Assembly: GCA_036661035.1 (NCBI GenBank)
Contig: JAVWZM010000001.1
Coordinates: 1 to 64,000 of the forward strand
Length of the DNA stretch: 64,000 nt
Reading direction: 5' to 3'
Origin: JAGPHI01 sp036661035
GTDB lineage: Bacteria > Bacillota > Clostridia > Oscillospirales > Ruminococcaceae
In this document: positions 8,365 to 17,399 of the stretch, piece by piece
Layout of the letters: every line of letters starts with the position of its first letter
How positions within the stretch are numbered: position 1 is the stretch's first letter
Notes under the pieces: generated by a model
The model's input: the letters and a program-made list of their open reading frames with translations, nothing else
Databases searched by the model: none
What the model was told of the DNA's origin: nothing
Program-made: the position numbers and the translations under genes

Positions 8365-9087
8365 TTAAAGCTTTTCGCTTTTGCGCTTTTTAAGATACAT
8401 GCGCAGTGATATAATGGCGGTAATGGTAGGCAAAATAACTTTAACCAATGGCGAAATAATGTTGAACATAAGCATGCTCGCATCAATAGGCACAGCAAAG
8501 CCCGACAATGCAGCGGATATAAGGCTTATCAGTATTTGAAAAATAACGATTATCGGCAAAATGCCCGAGAAAATCGCGAGATTGCGAAATAGCCGCCGAG
8601 AGCCGAGCTTTTGCCATTTCATTAGCATGTATGCAGTAAAAGAGCCAATGATAATGGGTATGGCGGTGCTGATAATAACGATAAATGACGGCATTATATT
8701 CGATGCTACAAATATTGAGGTTGGCCCGTCGGCACCGCCAATAACACCAATGGAGGCTGCTTTGTTCGGGATAAATGGAATATTTGCAATAAATTCCATG
8801 GCGGTACCCACACCCCATACAAGGGCGGCAGATGCTGTAATAATTATAAATAAAACTAAAATCTGTGTAAGGCTGCGCTTTGGAACGGCAAATTCGCTCA
8901 TTTCGTCATTTAGGCTTTGCGCTACAGATATGGGCGCGCCCATGTCTTGAATAATGGTTTTCATATCTTCCCCTGCTGTGCGTCTTGAAAAAATGTCGCT
9001 TTCAAGGTCTGCCGCTACGCGCTTTTTGATATCTCGGCGCAGATACACGTTTTTAAGTATAGATTTAATGTATTCCTTTTCAGTCAT
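8365..9087 (-). CDS. DUF1700/HAAS-type membrane protein paired with PadR
   Basis: The 240-residue protein opens with a helical cytosolic domain (MTEKEYIKSILKNVYLRRDIKKRV...) ending in a DMGAP phrase. This is the HAAS/DUF1700 signature found beside PadR repressors. Four to five hydrophobic segments follow (about 80-102, 127-152, 168-190, 195-222). Its ATG overlaps the padR stop, and a GGAGG site sits inside padR, so the two are translated together. The family is thought to act as a membrane sensor or anti-regulator for the cognate PadR; no substrate can be read from sequence. Confidence 0.8.
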   Translation of the reverse strand: MTEKEYIKSILKNVYLRRDIKKRVAADLESDIFSRRTAGEDMKTIIQDMGAPISVAQSLNDEMSEFAVPKRSLTQILVLFIIITASAALVWGVGTAMEFIANIPFIPNKAASIGVIGGADGPTSIFVASNIMPSFIVIISTAIPIIIGSFTAYMLMKWQKLGSRRLFRNLAIFSGILPIIVIFQILISLISAALSGFAVPIDASMLMFNIISPLVKVILPTITAIISLRMYLKKRKSEKL

Positions 9088-9430
9088 GTTTATCTTCCTC
9101 CACAATAAAGCTTTCTACGCAAGCGGAAAGTGCAAACCATGTATCTTGCATTTCGCAAAGGGCAAGGTGGCCTTTCTCGGTTGCCTCGTAATATTTTTTG
9201 GGTGCGTTGCGCCCTTCTCCGCTTTGCCAACGGGCTTTTATCATGCCTTCGTCTTCAAGGCGATATAAAATAGGGTAAAGGGTGCCCTCCTTCAGCGCAA
9301 GCATGCCATTGCTTTTTTCTTTAATGGCAGATAACAGTTCGTATCCGTACACAGGCTTTGCAGTGGCAAGCTGCAAAACAATAAGCTCTAATACGCCTTT
9401 TTTAAGCTGACGTGCATATCGTTCTTCCAT
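9080..9430 (-). CDS. PadR-family transcriptional regulator
   Basis: This 116-residue winged-helix protein has the PadR hallmarks YGYELLSAIKE, EGTLYPILYRLEDEGMI and KKYYEATEKG. PadR dimers bind palindromic operators and usually repress their own operon. The start at 9430 was chosen over the in-frame ATG at 9454 because AAGGAGG lies 6 bases upstream of it. The upstream ATG has no ribosome site and falls within the operator. It is co-transcribed with the DUF1700 gene. Confidence 0.92.
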   Translation of the reverse strand: MEERYARQLKKGVLELIVLQLATAKPVYGYELLSAIKEKSNGMLALKEGTLYPILYRLEDEGMIKARWQSGEGRNAPKKYYEATEKGHLALCEMQDTWFALSACVESFIVEEDKHD

Positions 9431-9440
9431 TTCAGCCTCC

Positions 9441-9493
9441 TTAGTATTTAGCATTACTAAGTATTATTATATAACAAATAAAATGCATGTCAA
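9441..9493 (-). promoter_or_regulatory. padR promoter and likely autoregulatory operator
   Basis: On the minus strand TTGACA (9488-9493) and TATAAT (9466-9471) are 16 bases apart. Just downstream, 9441-9460 is a palindrome with TTAGTA/TACTAA arms, covering the transcription start region. This fits self-repression by PadR. Confidence 0.75.
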
Positions 9494-9552
9494 TATAAAA
9501 AATGCAAGATATATAAAATACATGAAAAGCACGGCAGATGCAGCCGAGGGTG

Positions 9553-9614
9553 TAGCAACCGGACTTATTATTGTCATTGTACACAAGCTTTTGTCAAGTT
9601 GTTATACAATATAA
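9553..9614 (+). repeat. Dispersed repeat family B, partial copy B1
   Basis: This stretch matches the first 60 bases or so of the B element (GCAAC..GACTTATTATTGTC ... TTTTGTCAAGTTG), with two mismatches in the stem. The second hairpin is missing. It ends about 20 bases before hemW. Confidence 0.7.
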
Positions 9615-9632
9615 GAGAAAGGCAGGTAAAGC

Positions 9633-10712
9633 ATGGACGCAATTTATATTCATATACCATATTGCATGTCTAAATGCAATTATTGCGATTTTTATTCGCA
9701 AGGGCGCAAAAGCTCTGTGCCGCAGGAATATGTAAACGCGATATTGCGAGAGATAGAATATTATAAAAAAAGCTTTGATATAAGGGCAGATAGTCTTTAT
9801 TTTGGCGGAGGAACACCGTCGCTTATGTCGCCGCGGCAGGTAAAAGCTATTATAGACGCCGTATCGCCGCGAGCAGATGCTGAAATTACCCTTGAGGCAA
9901 ACCCCGAATGTGTTACAGCACAAAGCCTTGATGGGTTTAAAAAGGCGGGAATAAACCGCATTTCTTTTGGCGTGCAAACAGCAAACGCCCAAAGCCTAAA
10001 GCGTTTGGGGCGCGCACATAGCACAGAACAGTCGTTAAGCGCGTTAAAAATGGCAAAAGATGCAGGCTTTACGAATATCAGCGGTGATATCATGCTTGCA
10101 CTGCCAAGCTATAGCTATAAGGAGCTGGACGACACTCTTGCCATTTTGGCAAATGGCGGCTGTACACATATCAGTAGTTATTTGCTGAAGATAGAGCCAA
10201 ACACGGTCTTTGGCAAGCGTCCGCCCATGGATATGCCAAAGGAGGACGAGGCGGCGGATTATTATTTGTACTGCGTAAATGCACTTGAACAATTAGGATA
10301 TCATCAATACGAAATATCCAACTTTGCAAAGGACGGTTGCGAAAGCCGACATAATTTAGTTTATTGGCGCGGTGGGGATTATCTTGGCATAGGCCCTGCG
10401 GCACATAGCTGTGTAAACGGAAAACGGTTTTATTATCCGTCCAGCACCAATGCATTTATAAACGGAGATATCAAAACAGTGGCAGACGGTGTATATGATG
10501 CCGAGGATTATATTATGCTACGGCTGCGCCTTATTGAGGGGCTGAATTTAGCGGAACTTAACGAGCGTTATAATATAGATTTAATCAGTGAACATGGCGG
10601 CTTTATAAACAAACTTTGCGAAACTGATATGGCTATTTGCAAGGAAAACATATTAACCCTTACGCCTAAAGGCATGCTTGTGCAAAACAGTATACTTGCA
10701 GAGCTTATTTAA
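9633..10712 (+). CDS. hemW: Radical SAM heme chaperone HemW
   Basis: The 359-residue protein has the radical SAM cluster motif CMSKCNYC (Cys11, Cys15, Cys18) directly after HIPY. It also has the HemW-specific HNLVYWRGGDYLGIGPAAHS region. HemW binds heme and an iron-sulfur cluster and is related to, but distinct from, the oxygen-independent coproporphyrinogen III oxidase HemN, as which it is often mislabelled. An AGAAAGG site precedes the ATG. It stands alone between a B-type repeat and a strong terminator. Confidence 0.92.
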   Translation: MDAIYIHIPYCMSKCNYCDFYSQGRKSSVPQEYVNAILREIEYYKKSFDIRADSLYFGGGTPSLMSPRQVKAIIDAVSPRADAEITLEANPECVTAQSLDGFKKAGINRISFGVQTANAQSLKRLGRAHSTEQSLSALKMAKDAGFTNISGDIMLALPSYSYKELDDTLAILANGGCTHISSYLLKIEPNTVFGKRPPMDMPKEDEAADYYLYCVNALEQLGYHQYEISNFAKDGCESRHNLVYWRGGDYLGIGPAAHSCVNGKRFYYPSSTNAFINGDIKTVADGVYDAEDYIMLRLRLIEGLNLAELNERYNIDLISEHGGFINKLCETDMAICKENILTLTPKGMLVQNSILAELI

Positions 10713-10721
10713 AAAGCTGTA

Positions 10722-10770
10722 AAAGCAAAGCTCCCGAACGCCAAGCGTTTGGGAGCTTTGCTTTGTGTTA
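10722..10770 (+). terminator. Terminator after hemW
   Basis: A 20-bp near-perfect stem (10722-10741 with 10745-10764, one wobble pair) with a 3-base loop is followed by a T-rich stretch. Confidence 0.88.
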
Positions 10771-10853
10771 TTTTGTACTGCAAAAGCAATAGCGTGACGC
10801 CCCTGTTTAAGCCACGGCTGTATGCTGTGGTAAAGCAATAAAGCTTAACAGCA

Positions 10854-11768
10854 TTATCCAAGCACTGCTTGCATAAGGGTGAGGATAAGCGGCATGGTAA
10901 TGATGCTTAGCAAGGTGGTAAAGGTTACTGCGCTTGTGTTCCAGCTATAATCCCGACCGCAGTATTGCGCTATCATGGATACTATCATGCCTGTGGGCGC
11001 GGTAGAGCCTATCAGCATGGCACAGCGCACCATGGAGCCAAAGGGGATAAGGGCGAATATGCCTATAAGGATAAGCGGTATCAAAATAAGCTTTACGAAG
11101 GAAAGTATCATAAGCCCTTTATCTTTAAGGCATGGCAAAAGCTTGATATTGGCAAGATAGGTACCCAGCAAAATCATGGCAACAGGCGTGTTGGCGGCGG
11201 CTAAATAATTCACCGTGGTAAGTATGGGCGTCGGTAAATATACGGGAGTTAGGAAAAGCACAAGGCCGCAGGCAAGGGCAATTGTACCGGGGTTTAGCAC
11301 AAGCATTTTCCACGCCTTGCCCTTTGCTTTATCGCCATAAAGGGAGATGCCATATGTCCAAGTAAGTATATTTGCACCTACAATATGCACACTGCCAATG
11401 AACACACCCACGCTGCCAAGCAATGCCTGAATAAGCGGTATTGCCATAAAGCCGTTGTTGGACATAACAATGCACATTGCTTTGTCAGGGTTGTTTTTAT
11501 AAAAAATTCTTGCAAAAATTATCGGCACGGCATATACAATTATCACCAAAACAAACGCCTGTAAAAGCTGCATGGCAAGAGCCGAATCGTACTCCCGCGA
11601 AAAGGCGGAAACTATCATGGCAGGCATAATTGCTTTCATCAAAAGAGATGATATTTGCGACGAGCCGCTGTCGTTAATAACGCCTAATTTCGCAAGGGCG
11701 AAACCTATCATCATTAAAAGAAACATTATGAAAATTTGGTTTAAAACCGTAAGGCTATAGTCTAACAT
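10854..11768 (-). CDS. AEC-family transporter (auxin efflux carrier/malate permease type)
   Basis: The 304-residue membrane protein has about ten hydrophobic segments in the AEC layout. An N-terminal half (MIGFALAKLGVI, IMPAMIVSAF) and a C-terminal half (APTGMIVSMIAQYCGRD) carry the characteristic half-helix regions. The family exports or imports small organic acids and auxin-like compounds; the substrate cannot be assigned. It has its own promoter (TTTACA-17-TACAAT at 11796-11824) and an AGAGGGG site. It forms a single-gene unit. Confidence 0.88.
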   Translation of the reverse strand: MLDYSLTVLNQIFIMFLLMMIGFALAKLGVINDSGSSQISSLLMKAIMPAMIVSAFSREYDSALAMQLLQAFVLVIIVYAVPIIFARIFYKNNPDKAMCIVMSNNGFMAIPLIQALLGSVGVFIGSVHIVGANILTWTYGISLYGDKAKGKAWKMLVLNPGTIALACGLVLFLTPVYLPTPILTTVNYLAAANTPVAMILLGTYLANIKLLPCLKDKGLMILSFVKLILIPLILIGIFALIPFGSMVRCAMLIGSTAPTGMIVSMIAQYCGRDYSWNTSAVTFTTLLSIITMPLILTLMQAVLG

Positions 11769-11795
11769 AGCGCACCCCTCTTTAAATATGCTTAT

Positions 11796-11824
11796 ATTGT
11801 ATCACATTTTAAAGACAATGTAAA
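11796..11824 (-). promoter_or_regulatory. Promoter of the AEC transporter gene
   Basis: Minus-strand TTTACA (11819-11824) and TACAAT (11796-11801) are separated by 17 bases, about 28 bases before the start codon. Confidence 0.6.
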
Positions 11825-12204
11825 AATAAATACGCCTTCAAAAGCTATCATACGATATCTAAATGCGTGCAATTGAATTAATGCTCAAAAGCAAAATATA
11901 ACGATTTATCAAGAAACTTAATGATTTAAAACTGCGCATAAGGCGAAAATAAGTCGCATGATATGTATTCCTGCGCGTATAATACGACGATAATAACGCT
12001 GATAGTATATAAAAACAGCTTATGGGAGAAAATATTACAGCATAGTATATTTTATTTTATGGCATATTGTTTAATTATCATACGGGAAGTAAACAGTGGT
12101 TATATAAAGTAAATTACAGTTTGTGTCAAATTTTCTCAACACGAAAAGCATTAGAATGTGATAAAGCTTCTATGTGTAAAACAATATTTGCACAGCGCAA
12201 AAGC
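11825..12204. other. Intergenic stretch with no recognisable gene
   Basis: About 380 AT-rich bases lie between the AEC promoter and the fuc terminator. I see no reading frame with a ribosome site, no RNA gene and no good repeat match. Confidence 0.6.
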
Positions 12205-12254
12205 ATATAAAAATCGCCTTTACAAAACCCTTAAAGAGCTTTTGTAAAGGCGAT
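12205..12254 (-). terminator. Terminator of the fucose operon
   Basis: A perfect 15-bp stem (12213-12227 with 12240-12254) with a 12-base loop is followed on the minus strand by TTTTTAT. It lies about 115 bases after fucI. Confidence 0.9.
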
Positions 12255-12369
12255 AATTTTGCGCGAATTTTGATTAAAGCAAATCAGCTTATTTCAAATT
12301 TTGTGCCTTGATATACGCGATGTATTAGCCATGTAAAAGGCACTGTGCTTTGCAATTTTATTAGGCTGA

Positions 12370-14154
12370 TTATTTATACAAGGGGCCATATGCTGCACAT
12401 GCTTTGTAATCGGCAGCTTGTAAATCCTCTGTGCCGAAGGCTGCCCATGCGTGTGGACGATATACCTTTTCGGCAGGTACATTATGCATGGTTACAGGTA
12501 TGCGAAGCATGGACGCAAGCGTAATTAAATCTGCACCCACATGGCCGTAAACTGTTACGCCGTGGTTGGCACCCCAGTTTGCCATGACGCTGTACACATC
12601 TTTAAATGCGCCCTCGCCGGTAAGGCGCGGAGCAAACCATGTGGTAGGCCATGTGCGGTCTGTACGCAAATCAATGGTGCTGTGCATGTCATCAGGCAGC
12701 ACGGCTGTAGTGCCTTCGGCTATCTGGATAACGGGGCCTATGCCCTCTACAATGTTTACGCGCAGCATGGTGATAGGCATTTCCGCAGAGGTTTTAAAAT
12801 GGCTTGAGAAACCGCCGCCGCGGAAGTATTCGTAGTTTGCACGGCACCAGTCGGTAGCGTCTGTGCAAGCTTTAATGTCGGCAGCTTTCATGTCCCAGAA
12901 GGGTTTCATGCAGCCCTCGCCTTTTTCGTTCTTAGCGGCACCGCTGCCGTCAAGCGCGGTTGCACCGGAGTTAATCAAATGGATAAAGCCATCTTTGGCG
13001 GCACCCGTTGGGGCTTTGCCCGTAACGCGCTTGCACGCGTCTGGGCTCCAGTAAGTGCGCACATCATGAAAGCAAGGTGCTGTGTTTGTAACAAGTGTTC
13101 CAAGCATCATGGCTATGCCGTTGCAGGTGTCGTTTTCTGTGGCAAAGGGTGTAGGCATTTTTGCACCGTTCCAGTCGAAGGTGCTTGCCATAATAGCCTC
13201 GGTAAAGTCGGCGTTTGGCAGCCAGTCTGTCCAGTTGCGCTGGCCTTGGAAACCGCCTGCAATTGCGTTTTTGCCAAGGGCTTCCTCGTGCCAGCCCATC
13301 TCGGCAAGCTTCGGGTTGCCATAAAGGATATCGCGCATAACCATGGTCATCTTAGTGATAAATTCCCAGTCCTCATTGGCAGGAACTACTTTGGATTTTG
13401 TTACGATGTCTGCAAGCTTTTTACCCTTGTTGCAGTCGAAGCCCTCTTTACAGTTTGCTTTTACCCATGCAAGAGCTTTTTCGTATTCGGTTGCGTCGTA
13501 TATGCCAAGAGTAATGCGGCGCACAATTTCTGTCATGTCTACCCATTCGGCACGTATGCCGAAATATTTTTGGAATACAGATGCGTCACAATAGCTGCCT
13601 GCAATACCCATGGCAACACCGCCAAGGTTTACATATGCTTTGTTCTTCATCCAACCCACGGCAACAGCTGCACGGGCAAAACGGATAATCTTTTCTTCCA
13701 CGTCGGCGGGAATGGAGGTGTCGGTAATATCCTGCACATCATGGCCGTAAATGCTGAAAGCAGGCAGGCCTTTCTGCGCATGTGCGGCAAGAACAGCCGC
13801 AAGATAAACGGCGCCCGGACGCTCTGTGCCGTTAAAGCCCCAAACGGCTTTAATGGTTTTAGGATCCATGTCAAAGGTTTCGCTGCCATAGCACCAACAA
13901 GGTGTTACGCTTAAAGTAGCCACAACATTTTCGGTGGAAAACTTGTCTTGGCATGCTGCGGCTTCTGCGCCGCCGCCTATGGTGCTGTCAGCTATAATGC
14001 ACTGCACAGGTGTGCCGTCGGGATATTTAAGCGTTTCGCTTATTAGCTTTGCCGCGCTTGTTGCCATGCCCATTGTCTGCGCCTCAAGCCCCTCGCGTAT
14101 GCCGCCCCAGCGGCCGTCAATTGTTGGTCGAATACCTATTTTTGGATATAACAT
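12370..14154 (-). CDS. fucI: L-fucose isomerase
   Basis: At 594 residues it has the length and sequence of FucI (PKIGIRPTIDGRWGGIREGLE near the start, then DKFSTENVVATLSVTPCW and VWGFNGTERPGAVYLAAV). The enzyme interconverts L-fucose and L-fuculose and uses a divalent metal. It is the last gene of the operon and its first base coincides with the end of the kinase gene. An AGGAGG-like site sits in the kinase C-terminal coding sequence. All functional regions appear intact. Confidence 0.95.
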   Translation of the reverse strand: MLYPKIGIRPTIDGRWGGIREGLEAQTMGMATSAAKLISETLKYPDGTPVQCIIADSTIGGGAEAAACQDKFSTENVVATLSVTPCWCYGSETFDMDPKTIKAVWGFNGTERPGAVYLAAVLAAHAQKGLPAFSIYGHDVQDITDTSIPADVEEKIIRFARAAVAVGWMKNKAYVNLGGVAMGIAGSYCDASVFQKYFGIRAEWVDMTEIVRRITLGIYDATEYEKALAWVKANCKEGFDCNKGKKLADIVTKSKVVPANEDWEFITKMTMVMRDILYGNPKLAEMGWHEEALGKNAIAGGFQGQRNWTDWLPNADFTEAIMASTFDWNGAKMPTPFATENDTCNGIAMMLGTLVTNTAPCFHDVRTYWSPDACKRVTGKAPTGAAKDGFIHLINSGATALDGSGAAKNEKGEGCMKPFWDMKAADIKACTDATDWCRANYEYFRGGGFSSHFKTSAEMPITMLRVNIVEGIGPVIQIAEGTTAVLPDDMHSTIDLRTDRTWPTTWFAPRLTGEGAFKDVYSVMANWGANHGVTVYGHVGADLITLASMLRIPVTMHNVPAEKVYRPHAWAAFGTEDLQAADYKACAAYGPLYK

Positions 14155-15560
14155 TATAATAACCTCCTATATTTTTCATATGCATCTTTCCATGCTGTTA
14201 CTTCGCACGGATTATATGTTTTTACGGGTTCTGTTTTACGTATTAATTCGCGTCCGTTTGCAATGTCCTTTATTGCGCCAAGCGCCGTTAATTGGATAAT
14301 AATATTGCCAAGAGCCGTTGCTTCGATAGGCCCTGCTATTACGGGAATATTTAGGGCGTTTGCTGCCATTTGGCACAAAAGCCTGTCCTTGGTGCCGCCG
14401 CCTAAAATATGTAAAACATCAAAGCTTTTATTGGTGGCGGTTTTAATTTGGTTTAATGCAAAGCAATATTTTAAAGCAAGGCTTTCGTAGATGCATCGCA
14501 TAATTTCGCCTACAGTTTGAGGCATACCTTGCCCCGTTTTAAGGCAATAATCTTGCACTCGCTGTGGAATATCTCCGGGCGGTGCAAATTCCGGCGCGTC
14601 GGGATCTATAAAATATTGCAAGGGCTTTGCGTCAAGGGCGAGGCGTTCTAAATCTCCATAGGAGTATTCTTTGCCTTGGCGTTTCCATTCGCGGCGGCTT
14701 TCTTGTATCAGCCATAGCCCGATAATGTTTTTAAGATAATTTATTTTGCCGTTTGCGCCAAGCTCGTTTGAAAGGTTAAGCTCCAGACTTTGCTCTGTAA
14801 GAACGGGAGTGTCAAGCTCGCACCCAAGCAACGACCATGTGCCGCAAGATAAAAACGCGGCGTTTTCGCTTTGAACAGGCATGGCGGCTATGGCACATTG
14901 TGTGTCGTGCCCTGCCACGGATATCACTTTCGCGTTTTCATATTTGCCGATTACCGTGCCGCTTTTCACTATAGGCGCAAAAATGCTTTTCGGTATTTTG
15001 TAAGCCGTTAGCACCTTGTCGCTCCAAGCCTTGGCAGTGGGAGAAAGCATTTGGCTTGTGCCTGCTGTGCTTTCTTCGCATACGGCGTTGCCGCAAAGGG
15101 AATAAGCGAACAAATCAGGCATGTGGAGTATGGTTTTAACGCCCGTTAAGTCCTCGGTTATAAGCTGAAACAAGGTGTTGATATCCATAATCTGCACACC
15201 TGTTTCGGCGTACAGCTCTTTGCTTGTCATTGCTTGCTGCGCTTTTTGCGCCATGCCGTTTGTGCGCACATCACGGTAATGCACGGGGTTTCTCATCAAT
15301 TTTCCGTTTTGGTCTAAAAGGCCGTAATCCACGCCCCATGTGTCGAAGGCAACGCTGTCGAAGGGCTTTGCATTGTCAATGCCAATATTTACATTGCGCA
15401 TTAAATCGTCAAAATCCCAGCATAGCTTACCGTCTTTTTCTATAGGCACGTTGTCAAAGCGATGCACTTCATTATATGTAAGTGACGTGCCGTCGTATAC
15501 GGCTTTAATGGCGCGGCCGCTGGACGCGCCAAAATCGAAGGCTAAAACAGTGTACATCAT
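14154..15560 (-). CDS. Sugar kinase of the RhaB/FucK type, likely L-fuculokinase
   Basis: This 468-residue FGGY-like carbohydrate kinase has the ATP-binding phosphate motif FDFGASSGRA, the substrate region FDTWGVDYGLLD and the adenosine region HILGGGTKDRLLCQ. By sequence it is closer to rhamnulokinase RhaB than to E. coli FucK. In this operon, between fucU and fucI, the expected substrate is L-fuculose. Its ATG overlaps the fucU stop by 4 bases. Naming it rhaB from sequence alone would be misleading here. Confidence 0.88.
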   Translation of the reverse strand: MMYTVLAFDFGASSGRAIKAVYDGTSLTYNEVHRFDNVPIEKDGKLCWDFDDLMRNVNIGIDNAKPFDSVAFDTWGVDYGLLDQNGKLMRNPVHYRDVRTNGMAQKAQQAMTSKELYAETGVQIMDINTLFQLITEDLTGVKTILHMPDLFAYSLCGNAVCEESTAGTSQMLSPTAKAWSDKVLTAYKIPKSIFAPIVKSGTVIGKYENAKVISVAGHDTQCAIAAMPVQSENAAFLSCGTWSLLGCELDTPVLTEQSLELNLSNELGANGKINYLKNIIGLWLIQESRREWKRQGKEYSYGDLERLALDAKPLQYFIDPDAPEFAPPGDIPQRVQDYCLKTGQGMPQTVGEIMRCIYESLALKYCFALNQIKTATNKSFDVLHILGGGTKDRLLCQMAANALNIPVIAGPIEATALGNIIIQLTALGAIKDIANGRELIRKTEPVKTYNPCEVTAWKDAYEKYRRLL

Positions 15561-15991
15561 TTTACTACACCCTTTTTAAGCAAGATATTGGCATAAATTG
15601 CGCCCTCGCCTGTGGCAACTATTGCATATGCTTTTTTGGCGCGCTCGTAAAAAGCGAAACGCTCTATCATTTCGATGTCGCTATGCATAGGCTCATGCTT
15701 GCCAAGCACACGCTTATAGTCCTCCCATATGGTGGGATGCACGTCGTCGCCTGGCACAACGCTCATAAGCGCAACAGGTTTTTCAGAATATGCGTCAAGG
15801 GGCATCAGCGTTAATATTGCGTCTAAAAGCTCGGTTACTCCGTGGCCGTCTGCACGCACTACTACTGCGTCCTTGCCCACGCTTTCTGAGGGGAAATTGC
15901 CGTCTGCCAACACTATTTCGTCGCCGTGTCCCATTTCCATCAGCACCTTTAATAGGGCAGGGGAAATGATTGAAGGAATGTTTTTAAGCAT
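15557..15991 (-). CDS. fucU: L-fucose mutarotase (RbsD/FucU family)
   Basis: The 144-residue protein carries the FucU hallmarks: His22 in MGHGDEIVLADGNFP, plus DDVHPTIWEDYK and the C-terminal FYERAKKAYAIVATGE. It speeds exchange of alpha and beta L-fucose, which feeds the isomerase. It precedes the kinase gene with a 4-base ATGA overlap. An AGGAGG site is present before its ATG. Confidence 0.93.
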   Translation of the reverse strand: MLKNIPSIISPALLKVLMEMGHGDEIVLADGNFPSESVGKDAVVVRADGHGVTELLDAILTLMPLDAYSEKPVALMSVVPGDDVHPTIWEDYKRVLGKHEPMHSDIEMIERFAFYERAKKAYAIVATGEGAIYANILLKKGVVK

Positions 15992-16032
15992 ATTTTACCT
16001 CCTTTAGTTAAAATGTGTAATTACATTGCAAT

Positions 16033-16081
16033 AAACAAAAGCCATCGGCTGCCATCAATTAGGACGTATACCGATGGCTTT
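16033..16081 (-). terminator. Internal terminator between fucO and fucU
   Basis: A perfect 11-bp stem (16038-16048 with 16071-16081) with a 22-base loop is followed on the minus strand by TTTTGTTTATT. It lies inside the operon and may reduce expression of fucU, the kinase gene and fucI relative to fucA and fucO. Confidence 0.7.
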
Positions 16082-16133
16082 AAATCGTATATAAAGCTAT
16101 GAAATGGTACTTAACAAGTGTTATGTCAGCAAA

Positions 16134-17279
16134 TTACAGCAGCTTGCGGAAAAGCTCGGATATTTCTTTAACGCTTGTATCCCGTGGGTTGCCGGGGCGG
16201 CATGCGTCTGCATATGCACTTTCGGAAAGGAACTGAATGTCCTCTTCTTTAAGTATACCTGCAAGGTTTTTAGGAATACCCACATCAGCGGCAAGCTTGC
16301 TAACAGCGGCTACGGCAGCTTTGCGGCAAGTGGCAATGTCCATATCGGCTGTGCCCTCTACGCCCATTGCGGCGGCGATGTCGCGGTATTTGTCGCCTGT
16401 TGCCTCGGCGTTATATTCCATTACCGTGGGAAGAATGATAGCGTTTGCAACGCCGTGTGGTGTGTCGTATAATGCGCCAAGGCCATGCGCCATGCTATGC
16501 ACTACGCCAAGCCCAACGTTGGAAAAGCCTTGCCCTGCAATATACTGTGCCAACGCCATGCCTTCGCGGCCTTCGGCTTCGCCTGCAACTGCGCCGCGTA
16601 GATGCTTTGAAATAAGCTCTACTGCTTTAATGTGGAACATGTCTGTCATTGTCCATGCGCCAAGAGTGATATATCCCTCGATAGCATGTGTAAGCGCGTC
16701 CATACCTGTAGCGGCTGTAAGGCCCTTTGGCATGCTTGCCATCATGTCGGGATCTACCACGGCTACTTCGGGAATGTCGTTTTTATCAACGCACACGAAT
16801 TTGCGGCGTTTTTCTACGTCTGTGATAACGTAGTTTACGGTTACTTCTGCTGCGGTGCCTGCGGTTGTAGGTACTGCAATTGTGTAAACGGCATGGTTTT
16901 TGGTAGGTGCTACGCCCTCTAGGCTGCGCACATCTGCAAACTCGGGGTTTTTGGCAATAATGCCGATAGCTTTTGCCGTGTCCATTGCGCTGCCGCCGCC
17001 TATGGCAATAATGCAGTCTGCGCCTGAGGCGTTAAATGCTTTTACGCCGCCCTGTACGTTTTCAATGGTTGGGTTTGCTTTAATTTCGCTGAACAGCACA
17101 TAGGGGAATACACCCTCAAGCAAATCGGTAACTTTTTTGGATACGCCAAATTTTACAAGGTCGGGATCTGTGCAAACAAAAGCCTTTGTGCAGCCATGCC
17201 CTTTCAATTCTCCTAGGATTTCGGAAATTGCGCCCTTGCCATGATAAGAAACGGTGTTTAATACTATGCGATTAGCCAT
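16134..17279 (-). CDS. fucO: Lactaldehyde reductase, iron-dependent alcohol dehydrogenase
   Basis: The 381-residue group III alcohol dehydrogenase has the NAD-binding IAIGGGSAMDTAKAIG and the metal-binding region MAHGLGALYDTPHGVANAIILP, including the conserved histidines. FucO reduces L-lactaldehyde from the aldolase to 1,2-propanediol and so regenerates NAD anaerobically. It lies between fucA and fucU, which makes this assignment much more likely than a general alcohol dehydrogenase. An AAGAAGGA site precedes the ATG. Confidence 0.93.
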   Translation of the reverse strand: MANRIVLNTVSYHGKGAISEILGELKGHGCTKAFVCTDPDLVKFGVSKKVTDLLEGVFPYVLFSEIKANPTIENVQGGVKAFNASGADCIIAIGGGSAMDTAKAIGIIAKNPEFADVRSLEGVAPTKNHAVYTIAVPTTAGTAAEVTVNYVITDVEKRRKFVCVDKNDIPEVAVVDPDMMASMPKGLTAATGMDALTHAIEGYITLGAWTMTDMFHIKAVELISKHLRGAVAGEAEGREGMALAQYIAGQGFSNVGLGVVHSMAHGLGALYDTPHGVANAIILPTVMEYNAEATGDKYRDIAAAMGVEGTADMDIATCRKAAVAAVSKLAADVGIPKNLAGILKEEDIQFLSESAYADACRPGNPRDTSVKEISELFRKLL

Positions 17280-17399
17280 AACAGTACATCCTTCTTTCTT
17301 ATATTTGCCGCTTTTAGCGGAAATTGTTGTATTTACTCTGCGCCCTTATAAGCTGTGTCATAAGAGCAAATAAACGGTACATCGTCTACTTAACGAGTG

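Noticed and set aside
12979..13914. 311-codon open frame on the plus strand inside fucI
   Set aside because: It is antisense to the certain fucI frame, has no ribosome site and a Cys/His-rich nonsense composition.
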